Below are positions 18,872 through 30,429 of a DNA stretch of 64,000 bases, piece after piece. This DNA is from Asparagopsis taxiformis (lineage: Eukaryota > Rhodophyta > Florideophyceae > Bonnemaisoniales > Bonnemaisoniaceae). The notes beneath the pieces are model-generated. The model was not told where the DNA came from, made no database searches, and worked only from the letters and a program-made list of their open reading frames with translations. The stretch is from contig JALQPE010000228.1 of NCBI GenBank assembly GCA_030407315.1, positions 18,003-82,002 of the forward strand, written 5' to 3'. Made by a program: the position numbers and the translations under genes. Position 1 is the first letter of the stretch. Every line of letters starts with the position of its first letter.

Positions 18872-20545
18872 ATGAGAGATGATTTATCTTTGACTAGGTT
18901 TGCAAAGTTCGAAGAACGGTTCGCATCCCTCGAACAGTACATGCGCGATTCCCTTTCGTCTATTCAATTGGAGCTGGCGTGTATTCGATACATGGCCTCC
19001 GCTGCTGCCGGAACAAACACTGTCCCTTCAGTTGTTCTGGATGAGAGATCAAGAAAAGCAGGTCAAATTGCCACGCTGGTGTCTTCTCTGTTCAACAACA
19101 GGCAGGTGACATCTCGATTCGTCGCTTTCAGAACTGTTGCAGAGCTTGTTAAAACCTTTGTTGACGCCAATTTGCTCAACAATTGTAATTCGAGGTCTGC
19201 AACATCACCACAGGTGGATTCCTGCACAACGTTGCTTCTTGCTGCCCTGTCGTTTTCGCAGACTTCAAGTTCAAATTCTGAGGTAAGGCAATCCAAGAGA
19301 TCTCTTATCGGAACGGCAGTAGGGAAACGACATGTGTTCTTAAAACGCTCTATTATCGGAACTGCGTTTATTTCAATGGCAAATGACAGAATTGTGCGAT
19401 GGAAGGACTCGACGAGCAGGAATGCTGGGGTCCTCGATCCTGGGGAGGAGGAGGACTTGAACAGCAATACTCTATCTCGAGACTATGCACTACGCAATGC
19501 TACAGTAGTGCCCATCGAAAAGCCGTCTTGGCTGCACATTTCCCAACGAGCTCTTTTCCATGCCATGGATATTTCGATGCCCACGGAGGCAGAACGAAAC
19601 GTGGAACAGTCTACGCATTTGCAGGTTACTCTTTCAAAGCGTCGCCGACTGTCTGGTTCGAAAGAAGCACGCCGTACTGGTACATCCTCTTCATCTTCTT
19701 CCGCTGTATCCAACCTTTCTCCGTCTGACTTACAGTCTATTCCGATTATTACCTCTGCACTACGGCAGCTTACACAGTTCTTCAACACTTCCCGGAAACA
19801 GATGAAAATGGAATTGGTCAAACAAGCATTCTTCCTCATCCACCGAGATATGAAGGCAACTGTGGATGTTTCTTCTGCCCATGCTGTTTCCACAACAGAA
19901 ATGTGTCCACCTGACTCTATTCCGACAACTTCGAGAGCTTACGGAACAGGAGAAGAAGCTCTCGAAGTGTATTCAAAAAATGATTCCATCTTCTCAAATT
20001 TCATTCTGAGCCGTCCTGAGCTTCACATTCAGGTTACTTACATAGTTCAGGTGAGCGGTGATATCGATGGTGAAAACATTGCGAGTACGCGAGTGGAGAA
20101 GTTGGCTGTCTGTTCATTCTCCTTTCTTACTCTAGCTATGATATTGTTATGCAGTTTTTGCCAATGTACACAACTGGAGATGCTCTGTCATGAACCTCAT
20201 GCTATTCAAGCATGTTATAAGATTGCAATATGCCTCCAAGGTTTATTTAACGAAGCCCTGAAACAACAGCCTACATCTCATTTTGGGAAGGATGGATTCC
20301 CCTTGCGCGTTACATGGGGACATCTTGAGCTCCGGGACTACCTCATGGGAGGTGACTGCCTCACGGGGATCATTAGAAAGAAGAGAAACCTAACAGCACA
20401 AGAATACGAGTCTGTCCGTTTCGTTTCAGGCTTCAGACATACTGAGCGCTCAGAAGATAACCCAGCAAACAGACCAGTTTCCAATCATGATTGTGTACCT
20501 CTCGAGGAGGATGATGAACTTGGTATTTCTTTAATTGGCATGTAG
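18872..20545 (+). CDS. Cassette protein A1 (coiled coil, NLS; new family)
   Basis: 557-aa intronless ORF from the first ATG. The N-terminus is a predicted coiled coil (KFEERFASLEQYMRDSLSSI). A central disordered Ser-rich stretch has an NLS-like SKRRRLSGSKEARR. The C-terminal half has two blocks shared with the 508-aa protein at 57635. One is ITSALRQLTQFFNTSRKQMK (relative: TKSALTAVTGFMNKSRDHVR). The other is RPELHIQVTYIVQVSGD...CFCQCTQLE-type sequence (relative: RKEMLFKVEYEVQIIGEPD). It resembles no family I know. It converges on B1 with 126 bp between stop codons, the same arrangement as A2/B2. A nuclear partner of the methyltransferase is an inference from linkage. Confidence 0.65.
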   Translation: MRDDLSLTRFAKFEERFASLEQYMRDSLSSIQLELACIRYMASAAAGTNTVPSVVLDERSRKAGQIATLVSSLFNNRQVTSRFVAFRTVAELVKTFVDANLLNNCNSRSATSPQVDSCTTLLLAALSFSQTSSSNSEVRQSKRSLIGTAVGKRHVFLKRSIIGTAFISMANDRIVRWKDSTSRNAGVLDPGEEEDLNSNTLSRDYALRNATVVPIEKPSWLHISQRALFHAMDISMPTEAERNVEQSTHLQVTLSKRRRLSGSKEARRTGTSSSSSSAVSNLSPSDLQSIPIITSALRQLTQFFNTSRKQMKMELVKQAFFLIHRDMKATVDVSSAHAVSTTEMCPPDSIPTTSRAYGTGEEALEVYSKNDSIFSNFILSRPELHIQVTYIVQVSGDIDGENIASTRVEKLAVCSFSFLTLAMILLCSFCQCTQLEMLCHEPHAIQACYKIAICLQGLFNEALKQQPTSHFGKDGFPLRVTWGHLELRDYLMGGDCLTGIIRKKRNLTAQEYESVRFVSGFRHTERSEDNPANRPVSNHDCVPLEEDDELGISLIGM

Positions 20546-20671
20546 AACTGTTCTAGCTGGAACACCGCCGTCTTCATGTGACTGTAGTAGTTCCCATTGC
20601 TTGCCTCTGCTCCGCAATGTATGCTTCAGAATAATTAAACTAGTTCTTCCATGTTCATCTCACTACCTGTA

Positions 20672-22366
20672 TCATTTTATGTACTCCTCTGCCCTTTTCT
20701 CTGACACACTATACCCCACCACATCATTGACCACATCTTCCGATATTAACTTGCCTATTCTACATGGTTCTTCCACACCACGGAATATGACATACGGCAT
20801 ATGCACTCTCAATGTTCCCCACAACATGTCACCAGCCCTTCCTCTTTTCCTTTGCGTCGTAGGTTCCCATTCAATGCGGAAACATTTCTTTCTTTCGCTT
20901 CTCCACCCTTCTAGACTCCCGTCACCATCGAACCCCCCGTGCACGCCACATATCGAGGGACATTCCTGCAGCTCCATTCCGTTCACATATTCACCTTGGA
21001 CTACAGCACTACCGTTGCGAGCCAGACACCATACGTTCGATTTAGATCCGGCAATGCAGAACGAGCTACTGCCAATTGCAACAGATGTCGACTGTGCTTC
21101 CATCGTTTCCGAGCACAATATCGTACCAAACAACCGCAGAGCACATGGCCTCGCTGTTCCGTTCATGTCACCACACTCTTCATTCTCCTCCCCTTCCGAG
21201 TTGCTTATGTTACGCCTATAAACCAGAGACTCAGTTCGCCATCTGTGCCCCAATCCTAGCAGATCCGATAGTGTGGAAAAACTGGAACACGTAATGTTCA
21301 CAGCTTCTCCGCCATTTCCAGCCACTGCCGCGTGAAGCCCTGGGTACACTTTGTAATACCCCCCTCGATAGGTTTCTGCTGTTCCCTTTAGCATTTCCCG
21401 GAATAGCTCAGTGCTCAATGAGATTGGAATCTGGACAGGTCCGCTAATAGCCGTTCCACTCGTGCATGCACCGTCAATCTCACCATGTGGGTAGCCACCC
21501 CCTGGGGTTGACAAAGTGCTTCGATTAACCTGTTCCACAACTTTCTCTACCGCACGCTGCAAGAGCATTAACAAAATCTTTCCAGCCGATACTGTTGATG
21601 CACAATTTAGAACCCTTTCGTTCCAACCAAGCCGAATCTCGCTAGCATTTCCAGAAAGCATTATATTTTCTAGTGTTCTCAGCCTTGTCTCCATACCACT
21701 GTATGTTTTGACGTCAAGTGCTGATTCCACTTTTGGCTTCTTCCTCTGCGGTGATATCGCTTCAGATTCTCCATCTGATTGGTCATGACATTCTACTCTC
21801 TCCGCTTCGTAATCCACAGCCTCTCCATTGCTCGTTCGCCACGGTGTCGGGGGCTGGCCCCCCGACATCAACTTATTTCCGAGCAGAAACTTTACGTTTT
21901 CGTAGGCGACACAAGGATAATTCATTTCAGGAATAGCATCGTATAACAATCTGCCTTCTGCCACTGCCATTTCATTATGACTCGGCTTCACAGCGTTCGA
22001 ATGCCGCCACGTAGTGACTTCCAAGACTGAAATCTCCTTTTCCTCCCTCGTCAACCTCACGATTGCATCATCCACATCCTTTCCATTCTGCTCCACCACA
22101 CCAGGCGTGTACATTCCATCTCCTCTGTCTACGTCGATGCGGTCTCCCACTGACGGCTTACCACTGCAGACAGGATACTGCTCAGGAAGTTTCATTTCCA
22201 CAACCGTAGCCTTCCACCATATTGCGTCATCGCCAACTTGGAACCATACGTCTATTTCCGTTCCGACACATGGGAGTGCATCTACGGCAGCTGCCCGCTC
22301 ACGCTCACGACCAGCTTTCGCTTTTTCGCTCTGTCGCCTAATTCGCAATGATTCACGCCTCGTCAT
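20672..22366 (-). CDS. Cassette protein B1 (Tudor/agenet-like N-terminus; new family)
   Basis: 564-aa ORF starting MTRRESLRIRR with a basic N-terminus. Residues about 33-120 match the N-terminal domain of B2 and of the Sel1 protein: VGTEIDVWFQVGDDAIWWKA followed by TVVEM, with the diagnostic W-W-x-A-x-V. A basic NLS (QRKKPKVESA) and a short coiled coil (GMETRLRTLENIML) follow. The C-terminal domain ends GTLRVHMPYVIFRGVEEPCR, matching GTLHLRLPCCIFSGTTICQE of B2. The fold assignment is by pattern only. A chromatin-reader role is inferred. Confidence 0.65.
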   Translation of the reverse strand: MTRRESLRIRRQSEKAKAGRERERAAAVDALPCVGTEIDVWFQVGDDAIWWKATVVEMKLPEQYPVCSGKPSVGDRIDVDRGDGMYTPGVVEQNGKDVDDAIVRLTREEKEISVLEVTTWRHSNAVKPSHNEMAVAEGRLLYDAIPEMNYPCVAYENVKFLLGNKLMSGGQPPTPWRTSNGEAVDYEAERVECHDQSDGESEAISPQRKKPKVESALDVKTYSGMETRLRTLENIMLSGNASEIRLGWNERVLNCASTVSAGKILLMLLQRAVEKVVEQVNRSTLSTPGGGYPHGEIDGACTSGTAISGPVQIPISLSTELFREMLKGTAETYRGGYYKVYPGLHAAVAGNGGEAVNITCSSFSTLSDLLGLGHRWRTESLVYRRNISNSEGEENEECGDMNGTARPCALRLFGTILCSETMEAQSTSVAIGSSSFCIAGSKSNVWCLARNGSAVVQGEYVNGMELQECPSICGVHGGFDGDGSLEGWRSERKKCFRIEWEPTTQRKRGRAGDMLWGTLRVHMPYVIFRGVEEPCRIGKLISEDVVNDVVGYSVSEKRAEEYIK

Positions 22367-23324
22367 AGTTCCTCCACGAAATAAAGATACTACAACGCAC
22401 TATCTGCAATTTTGTTTAGGACAAGTCTTCGTCGACTTCTTCACTAGATACTACTTCACCCATGTCTGTAACGTCCAATTTTTCATTTTTATCGTATGAT
22501 ACGAATTCACTACCTTGTTCCCTACTGCCGCACAAGTTTTCAAATCCACTAATACTGCGTTTAAGATACTAGTAACGCTTAAAGCCAGGGCGGAACTCAC
22601 TATTCAGGTCAATCTTGTGTATGCGGGAGTGACTTTATTGCAAAATTTTGCGACTTCGACAGTAACTATGCCGTAGTATCTGTGCTAAAAATCAACATAG
22701 ATGGTGCCATTCTTTACTAAGTAATACTACAGAAACTAAACTCAAGTACAATTATCTACTCTTTCGACCGTACCCTACCTATGGTAGAACAATGACCATA
22801 ACGAGATTAGCTAGTTCACGTCATACACTCTGTATCTCGCCTCTTTCATATGATTCTGCATGGACGTCCAAAACGTGACGTCATCGAAGCGTATGGCGCG
22901 TTGGAACAGTCAGTACCACTCCATCCCTCTACCATCACTACATTGCTACGACTACCACCAGTACCTCAGACCGGCGTGACCATCAATGTTCATGGTTCGA
23001 GTCCAACATGGTACTGTCATACATATGGTTCCCTCGTCTCGTGATTCCAGCAAGTAAATTCTAAAAATAATGGAATATGCCACCTCCGGTCACCGTCATG
23101 ACCAACGCGACGTGTCTTTGTCCTTTCCAGTGTTATTTTTCCGTACAGTAGTGGAAAATTCCACCATGTCACGGTGCTTATACCCACTCCCACGGCGCAG
23201 TTTCATTCCACTCTATTCTTTATGGTATTTCCATTACTTATCTATGGCACGGCGCCGGTAATTTCTGCGATTTTTTTATGGTTTGCCATTCCACTAATTT
23301 CTAATGGTCCAGACCATAAAAATT
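22367..23324. other. Non-coding region, possible transposon subterminal sequence
   Basis: No gene. From about 22790 it is rich in ATGGT/ACCAT half-sites in both orientations (near 22795, 22985, 23010, 23165, 23220, 23280, 23305-23330), which could be subterminal motifs of another element. A tRNA B-box-like GGTTCGAGTCC near 22995 has no tRNA around it. Confidence 0.35.
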
Positions 23325-24026
23325 ACTGGTTTTTCAAAAAATTGCTTATCCTGTGCAGCGTTTCACCGTTGGCTAGACGAAGCAACTTCTGCCCGTAGAG
23401 GTCGGTCGCGGGTATCGTGATGCAGCGTCCGTCAGCGCCCGTGGTGACTTCGATAGCTCGCGTCGCGTGCGGCGGAATCGACGTGCGGCGCGCAACGCGG
23501 ATTGGTGCGAATTCTGTCGGTCGGGTAGTCTTGGGGGTCGGTGCGCGGCGCGGTTTCGTCGGCGTGCGTGGGAGCATCGGAACGTGGTCTCCATAGCGGG
23601 TTCGCAACGCGCGCTGCGGCGCAGTATAGATCATCCGAACCACGCGGTCGATGAAGTCTGCTCCCAGAATGCAAGGGACGGATAAGCGCGGCATCACCAG
23701 GAAAGTTTGAAGGTGCGCGCGGGCACCTAGAATAACGCTAAGTCGCAACGACGCGTTCGGCGCGAGGCGTCGTCCATTCGCGTCGATAATCGCGCAGCGC
23801 AGCGCAGCGTCGGCAGCGTAGCGTGGCGCTTCCAATCAGCGCCTAATACGTTCTCGCGAATGAGGCTCGGGCCCGCGCCGGTATCAAGCACAGCGGTCAC
23901 CGCGGTGGCCGTGCGTAGATTATATCCGACGCGTATCTCGAGTTTGTAGTTCGCGGTAGGGGTCTGAAACAGGACCACTGTTTCGGGTGGTAACGGAGGC
24001 GGTCTTTCGCGCGGCGGTTGCGTCAT
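23323..24026 (-). pseudogene. Retropepsin (aspartic protease) of a Ty3/gypsy-like retrotransposon, frameshifted and truncated
   Basis: The minus strand from 24026 reads ...TAVTAVLDTGAGPSLIREN, the DTGA active-site motif of retroviral-type proteases. A frame change near 23830 leads to a second frame carrying LSVPCILGADFIDR, the conserved C-terminal ILG motif. This frame runs to 23323, where sequence becomes AT-rich. No reverse transcriptase, RNase H or integrase follows, so the element is cut here. Confidence 0.75.
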
Positions 24027-24070
24027 CGCGCGTCGCGTGTCCGTTGAGTGGAGAGGAGTCGGCCCACCCG

Positions 24071-26041
24071 CTACGACTCCTCGTAGGCGTTTCCCGGGTC
24101 TTCTGCGAAGCGAACCGAGTGGGGCGTGAGCTGCTCGCCGTCGTGCGCGTCATCTTCGCGCGTGCGTTCGCTTTCGCGCTCGCGTGCGTCATCGTCCGCG
24201 GAAACTTCGAAAACCTGAACGTTGCGCTGCAGGTTCAGTTCTTCGGGCGTTAGACGCGCGTGGCTATGCATCTCGCGAATCGCGGCCTGTTGCTCGGATG
24301 AGAGCAGCGGGCAGCTTACCATGGAGTGTCCGAACTTCCGGCATATCAGACAGCGGAACGCCGCTGTGCGAGACGTGTCGGCCGGTGCCGTCTGCCTCAC
24401 GATAGGCGGTGGGTAAGTTGCGCGCGGTATGTGCGCCGTGTACGGTCCCGCGCGTTCGCGTTCCCGGTCGTCGTTATGCGCAAAGCGGCGCGAGCGGTCG
24501 GCGGGCGATGCGTCGCGAGAGCGTGGCGTGCGATAATTCGACGAAGGGGTGCCAAGCGAGGTTGGACTTCGCATGGGGCTCGGGGTCGAGAACTTCCGTT
24601 CGCGCGGAGCGTGCGGCGTCGCTGCGGAGGTTGAGACGTTTAGCGATGAGAAGCCTGATGGCGGGGTGTGCCCCACGGTCAGTGCCTGCAGCGTCGGTGT
24701 CTCGTCTTCTTCCACGTAGAGCGCAGGAGTTCACCGTAATAGCGGTCGCGCGCTCGTCGTCGGCGCCATCGCTCGGTGCGTGTCCCCGTGGCTCTGCGCC
24801 ATGGAGACTAGCTCTCGAAAGGTGTATCGACGCGGGTCGCGAGACAGCGCGTCCCGCACGAGGTGTTGCGCATAGGGTCGTAGACCGTCGACGAAAATAG
24901 AAACAAGCGTTCGCTCGCTAAACCCATCGCCGCAGCGCAGCGCGCGGCGTCGTAGTCTCGTATCGAATTGCGTTTCGGTTTCCTTCGGGTCTTGCGTTTG
25001 TTGCGCCACGTCACGATACGCTTGCGCGACGTCGCCTTCACGCGCATAGGTTAGCAGGAGCCACTGAACGGCTTCCGCGTAGCACGTAATCGAATCGACG
25101 CCCGCGCGCACTCCTCGGAACGTTCGTCCCACGTACGTTTGGAACGTGTCGCGCGCCTCGTCGGCGAGAAAATACTTGAGAATCGGCAACGCTGCGCCTT
25201 CGGATACGCCGGTGTCGTCGCATGCGCTCTTGAAATACTTCAGGAACGATAGCACGGCGATTCCGTCAGCGCCCGTGAAATTCTCTCCTTGCATCGAATG
25301 GCGCACCATTTTCGCGGTGTTAGCCAATTCGCACGCAATTGCTCGGTTAAACGCGCGGTCCGTATTACGCAAGCGATACGTGCGATACGAAAGCGCGCGC
25401 GTGAACAGCTCGTCCAACGGCTGGATCTCTACCAGCCCGGGATGTGCGGGTCCATTGTCGCTATCCGAATGCGGGTGGTCGTCGAATGACAGGTCCTGGC
25501 GCGCCAGTTCCAGCCGTCCTTCGGGGTCCGCGTTGCGCGCGTAGTTCGTAGGGGTCGCGCGCGCTGCGGTTCGCGTTCCGTTTTCGCGCGCAGCGACGTT
25601 CGCGCGTTCGGTGTTGCGCTCCTCGCGGGAGTCCATCGTAGTGACGATTAGGTTGTGGACTTGCGCCCTCATCTGAGCCGTCAATCCACGTGATTGGCCT
25701 TTGATAGCTCGGTCCACCGCAGCTCGTACTTCAGCCTGGAGCATGCATTGGAACGTAGGGTCGTCCACTACTTGTCAAACCAAGCTCGGAAGCGTTGCGG
25801 ATGGCGTAGCGTGCACGTCGGAAACGCGGAACTCGGCCTCGCGCTTCGTTGCGGCGCCATCGTCGGACGTTTGCGCGTCGTCGTCAATGCTCGCGAGCGC
25901 TTGCGTCGGTAGCGGCGGCCGCGGTGAAGCGGTAGGGTCAGGGATATGTGAAGCGACCAGCGCGTCGACTGCGTGCGTTTGCGACGCGACTGGCGGCGGT
26001 TCGGTCGGCGCGTTCGATCGCTCGGGCGCGGATGGATCCAT
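24071..26041 (-). pseudogene. Gag polyprotein with zinc knuckle, Ty3/gypsy-like, two in-frame TGA stops
   Basis: One frame on the minus strand starts MDPSAPERSNAPTEPPP at 26041. It passes a TGA at 25777-25775, continues through a capsid-like region (FLKYFKSACDDTGVSEG, LPILKYFLADEARDTF, ETQFDTRLRRRAL), passes a second TGA at 24733-24731, and reaches the zinc knuckle CLICRKFGHSMVSC (CX2CX4HX4C) before TAG at 24073-24071. The protease lies just downstream in another frame. The sequence is far more GC- and CpG-rich than its surroundings. Both stops could be CGA codons lost by CpG deamination. Confidence 0.75.
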
Positions 26042-26349
26042 CGGCGCGGTTGCGTTCGATCGTCGCCTAGGGAAAAGGGAAAAAGGGATGATGGGGAAGG
26101 AGAAAGGGGAATTCGGCGCGCGTCAAAATCTCGCGTCGGCGCGTCGAAAAATTGGCACGTAAAAAGGGAAGCGCTTCCCGAAAATTGTCTGCGTATCGGG
26201 CGCGCGTAGTAGGGGTGAGGGGGACGAGTTCGCTCGCAAGAGGGCTTCTTCCTCGCTCGGAACGCGCAAAGACGGATCTCGATCGTCCGCGAACCCAGTA
26301 TTTTCGGCACCGCCGAACCCGCGTTAGGGTTGCGAACTAGCGCGCGCAC

Positions 26350-28220
26350 GCGCTGCGTCTTCGATCGCGTCGTTCCGCGCTGCGAACCGTCGTAGTAGGG
26401 ATAGGGTAGTTATACAAACCAGAGAGGCTATAGCACCGCTTCCGGGATAGCGATACGCGCGCACGCGTCAATCGCCCTCGCTGTCGCGCACGACGAACGG
26501 AGAAAGGGAAAGTTAGAGTAAGCGATAGGTTTGGCGTCCCGTGGTTTCCCCAAGCGGAGTTTCTGTGCTTCGCTGAGTTCGCACGTCGGTTCGCGCAATT
26601 CTAGGTCGAGAGACCAGTTGTAGGACCAGCCGAGGTGGCGATCGCTAAGGGAGTTCTAGAATTGCAGCCGTGTCAGGGCGTGGTGAACCGTAACGCGCTG
26701 GTTGAACTTGCGTTCGCGCGTCGCTCGGTCGCGCTGGCGAACGGGTGGTACAACGGCGGAACGCGTAGGGAACGATCGCAACACGGGATTCGCGGGCCGG
26801 CGCAAGCCGTGATCTCAGGGGGAGATCACCGAGTAAACTCGAGCACAACGCGATCCACACAAGGGTCGTAAATCCCTGGCCTAGTGGCGTGCGACGCAAC
26901 GCGCGCTATCGCGGTGCGACGCGGTTCGACGATCGGTTTATGCGCAGCGCGAACGCGAACGTCGGCGATCGTGAGCAACCCGCACGCAGCGTTTCAACGC
27001 AATCGGTCCTCACGATTCGCTAAACGCTTAACTCGTACCTGCGAAGATGCTGGCTGTTTATTGGTAAGGTGCGAAGCAGAACAACCATTAGTAGCTAACT
27101 ACCTAGGACAGGTTGTCCTTGCGCGGCCGGCCGGCGGCCGCTCGCTCGCACGCAAAAAGGGAAATATTTGGGAAAAAGACTTTCGTCATAAAAAACCCAA
27201 AAAGGAAAAATAAAGGGAAATTCGCAAAAGGCGCTACACGTGGCGCCAAGCGCGCAGGTTCGTTCGCGCGCACGCGTTCGCTCAGGCGCGCCGTGACACG
27301 TAATCGAATCGCTACGCGTACGCTCGCTTACTAACTAACTAATTCGCGGATGCATGCGGACTCAGCCAGACGCAGTCGTTACGAGCGCGCGCGCGTCGAC
27401 CGAATAAATTGTACCACACCCGGTTCGGGAATGACCAATGGAAACAGCCTCGCTGTATCTCGCCCAAGTCAAGGGAATGGACCCATTTGTACAACTAAAG
27501 ACCCCACAAGGGGCAAATTTTAACTAAGCTGACTCAGCTAACTTTACACTGTAACACTAACAGTTGGTGATCTCGCGGGCTCCCGCAGTCGCCATAATCA
27601 GGGATCTGATTGGTGCACATAAGGATATTTATTCCTAACTGTCTACCTACCCTAACTGTATACAGTAACTTAGACTAGTATAAAACGCCTCTGGATTAGC
27701 CATAGTGCTTAACCTTTTAGAGGTAACGTAAACTCACGTGGAAATTACGACTCCACTGAACAGTGTTTGCATTGCTCTATTCCATCCTTCCAGGACGAAT
27801 TAGCTTTAGCTATACAGCTCGACGGGTTACGTATTTCGCTCCATCAATACGCACTTCGTGCGTGAGCACCCCCAACCTTCACCCGGCATTACCGGAAGAC
27901 CTTTCGTGGTATACTCGCCATTGGCGGTTGACGCAAGATTCGCTTGCTCTACCACACTACCGAGGCTCGGGACACCTGTAGGGTGGTTTTGCCGCTTTGC
28001 GGATTTTCTACCTACTACAAGATAGGGGGTGTTTTCCCTATTCTGAGGTAGTATGAGGACTGGTTGTACGAAATCTGTACGGTAGAGCAGAAAAGTAGGT
28101 ATGGAATGGAGGTGTGCACCGTGGAAGCGGGGATAGGTAGCTGAAAATACGTGCTAGAGTGGTATTGGGGGTGTTTGAGGTACAGTACGGGGGAGGTGAG
28201 CACCAACTGGAAGGGGGTGT
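26350..28220. other. Presumed leader/LTR region of the retrotransposon and flank
   Basis: GC-rich, CpG-rich to about 27400, matching the gag composition, then AT-richer. A TATA-like GTATAAAACGCC lies near 27679 on the plus strand. I could not define LTR ends or a primer-binding site. Short ORFs look spurious. Confidence 0.35.
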
Positions 28221-28295
28221 GAGCGAGAGGATGAAAAAATTAAAGACAAAATTGGAGTCGACCGACAAGGAAAAATAGGCGTGGTCGCCGTGATG

Positions 28296-28582
28296 GATGC
28301 GGACATCCATGTCGAGCACGGCGGCAGAAATTTCTGGGCTCGAAATTTTTGAATTTCTGAACCGGCGCCCGTCCTAGGTGGACATAGACTTGGTGGAAGT
28401 CCATCCCCAGGGGGACATCCGTGGTACTAGAAATAATGAATGTCGTCCTAGTAATACTAGACATACTAGACCGCATGGACGTCCGGTTCTAGGCGGACAT
28501 CCAAAAATACTGGAGAATATGGACATCCGCCTAGTAATACTAGGTGTACTAGAGGTGGTGGACGTCCGCGTCCATTTCCGAG
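28296..28582. repeat. Cluster of GGACRTCC and ACTAG motifs
   Basis: GGACATCC, GGACGTCC or close variants occur about eight times, interleaved with TACTAG repeats (TAATACTAGACATACTAG, TAATACTAGGTGTACTAG). Two blocks are near-inverted around 28470. No ORF is credible. It looks like the subterminal part of a DNA element. Confidence 0.5.
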
Positions 28583-28620
28583 AACACAGACGTTTGGTGG
28601 GACTGGAGGCCATCTGTAAA

Positions 28621-30300
28621 GGCTAAAAGAGTGTGAGCGCAGATGTTTGTATCTGGAATGATTGTTAGTCTGTGTGCAGCTAGCTATGAGTGACGCAGTG
28701 GTGCACCGCGCACGAGCAGACAGTACGTATCAATGTCTGCAATACATTGTGCACTTCCCCCGGCTACTATGATTTCCTGAGTAATAATGGTGCACATGGA
28801 TTACAGTACAGAAGTGAACGTTTCGGGAGTCCTGTGATTAAATCACTGTGATATCGATACATCGAACCTTCAGGGAGAAAGGATGAGCGGCATCGTTACT
28901 AGTAGAATTTCTACTGATGCGGTACAAGAAGCCGGATAAGATGGGATGGTAGTAAGTACAAATAATCCGACTTGTAGGACCTTAGCCCTTTTAGATAGAT
29001 TGTACCTCCGAGGAGGATTAGTAGATAGGGATAAGGCTTCGAACTCACGAGTGAGAGCGCCGATTCCACGAGGCTGACGCCTCGTGCGATCCTAGTAGCC
29101 CGAGGGCTGTGTCGGATGGATAGATCCCTCGGAGCCCGGACACCTGTCTCCCAACCCGGTAGCGGGTGGTAGAGCGGGGTCCGGGACGGCTGGATCCAAC
29201 CTGCCGGAGGGATCTATCGGCCGTGGTCGTCCTCAACCCACTCAAGGGTTAACTAGGCACTTTGCGCGATGGATCCCCGCGGGGAATTGTGGTCTCCTCC
29301 ACGCGTGGCTGCCCACACAGCGGAATCCGCAACTGTGATACCGCCGGCGGCTGCGGTCGAGACCGATTCAGAAGCCCACGGGCGTTCGCTCGGTTGACCG
29401 GCTGGGAGTGCCGAACCGACAGCGCTCCCAGTCGGTAGCCTTATCCCGGTGGGCGGAAGGCCACTCCCGGTCGCCTGCCGTCGTTAAAAGAAGCGGGAAG
29501 GTGGTCCATTACCGCGGAGACGAAATTCCCTAGGGCAATCCACGTGCACTCCCGCCGGAGGAGGCTCGCGGCGGGCAATTGGGGAAATGTGCGAGCGATC
29601 CTCAATTGGAGATCGAAACGGAGCAGCGGGTACCCGGTAAGGGAACTGCCGCCGCCGTTTAGTTGTAAGTTAAACGACCACGGTCGAAAGATTTGGAACC
29701 GAAACGATCTGCCTTTATTGTAGCTTAGTGGTCAGTCCGTTGACCTGAAATGGTCAACGAGACTGCCGGGACCGGACCAGGACCAATGGTCCCGGTCCGG
29801 CGTCCAATGGACCTTGTGGGGTGTTTATGCGGCCCAGGGGCCTTACAGAATAAGCTGCTACGTTGCTACGTGTAAACTAAATAGAAACGGCCAGACATAA
29901 CGTACACGTGCACAGTTGTAACGGGAAAATCTTCCCGCTCGCACACGTGTGCGACTAATCGGGCCTATATCGCTACACGTTGCACACTCGTCGAAGAGTC
30001 CCGCGCAAGCAATGTGGCCCGGTGCCAATGCAAGGCGGCACGCGCCCATTCGCCCTTGGGCGACAATTCCTTGCCACGTCACCACAGCCAGCGATTAGCA
30101 ACGCGGCTCTTCGCGGCTGATTCCTTACCGAACACCACTCACGCTCGCGAGCGTACCGCTTAAGCGATCCCTCCTGTCGCCCTTTCCAGACGCCTGTAAT
30201 TATCCCCCCGCGACCGCTCGCAGCGCAATACGGGACGAGTCCCACACGACTATCAGGGAAAATAAACGAAAAGGCCAGCACACTAGCGGCAGTTTACTAT
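28621..30300. other. Non-coding, GC-rich structured stretch
   Basis: From about 29040 to 29830 the sequence is rich in hairpins. GGATAGATCCCTCGG at about 29117 pairs with CCGGAGGGATCTATC at about 29205. CCGGACC..GGACCAATGGTCC..GGTCCGG pairs at about 29771-29800, and GACTGGGAGC-type arms pair near 29400-29440. No long ORF on either strand. It could be an untranslated region of a retroelement; the family is unknown. Confidence 0.4.
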
Positions 30301-30429
30301 TGCCCTATTGTTAGCCAAACGCAGGTACATAGCGTTTCGTCAAATTCAGACCGGTGCTGAGTACTTTGCGTGGAGAGGCTGCCAACTCTGTAGGCAGTGA
30401 ACGTTATGTGGTATGCGCGTACAATGTGT

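Noticed and set aside
20535..22499. Plus-strand ORFs of 90-228 codons opposite B1
   Set aside because: Shadows of B1; no domain, and B1 has a clear homolog in B2.
22990..23010. B-box-like GGTTCGAGTCC
   Set aside because: No T-stem pairing and no box A at the right distance.
24184..25544. Plus-strand ORFs over the gag region
   Set aside because: Shadows of the CpG-rich gag frame; the zinc knuckle and capsid-like region are on the minus strand.
29710..29805. tRNA-like sequence (TAGCTTAGTGG box A match and an anticodon-like hairpin)
   Set aside because: No B box, the anticodon stem-loop has the wrong size, and no matching acceptor stem.
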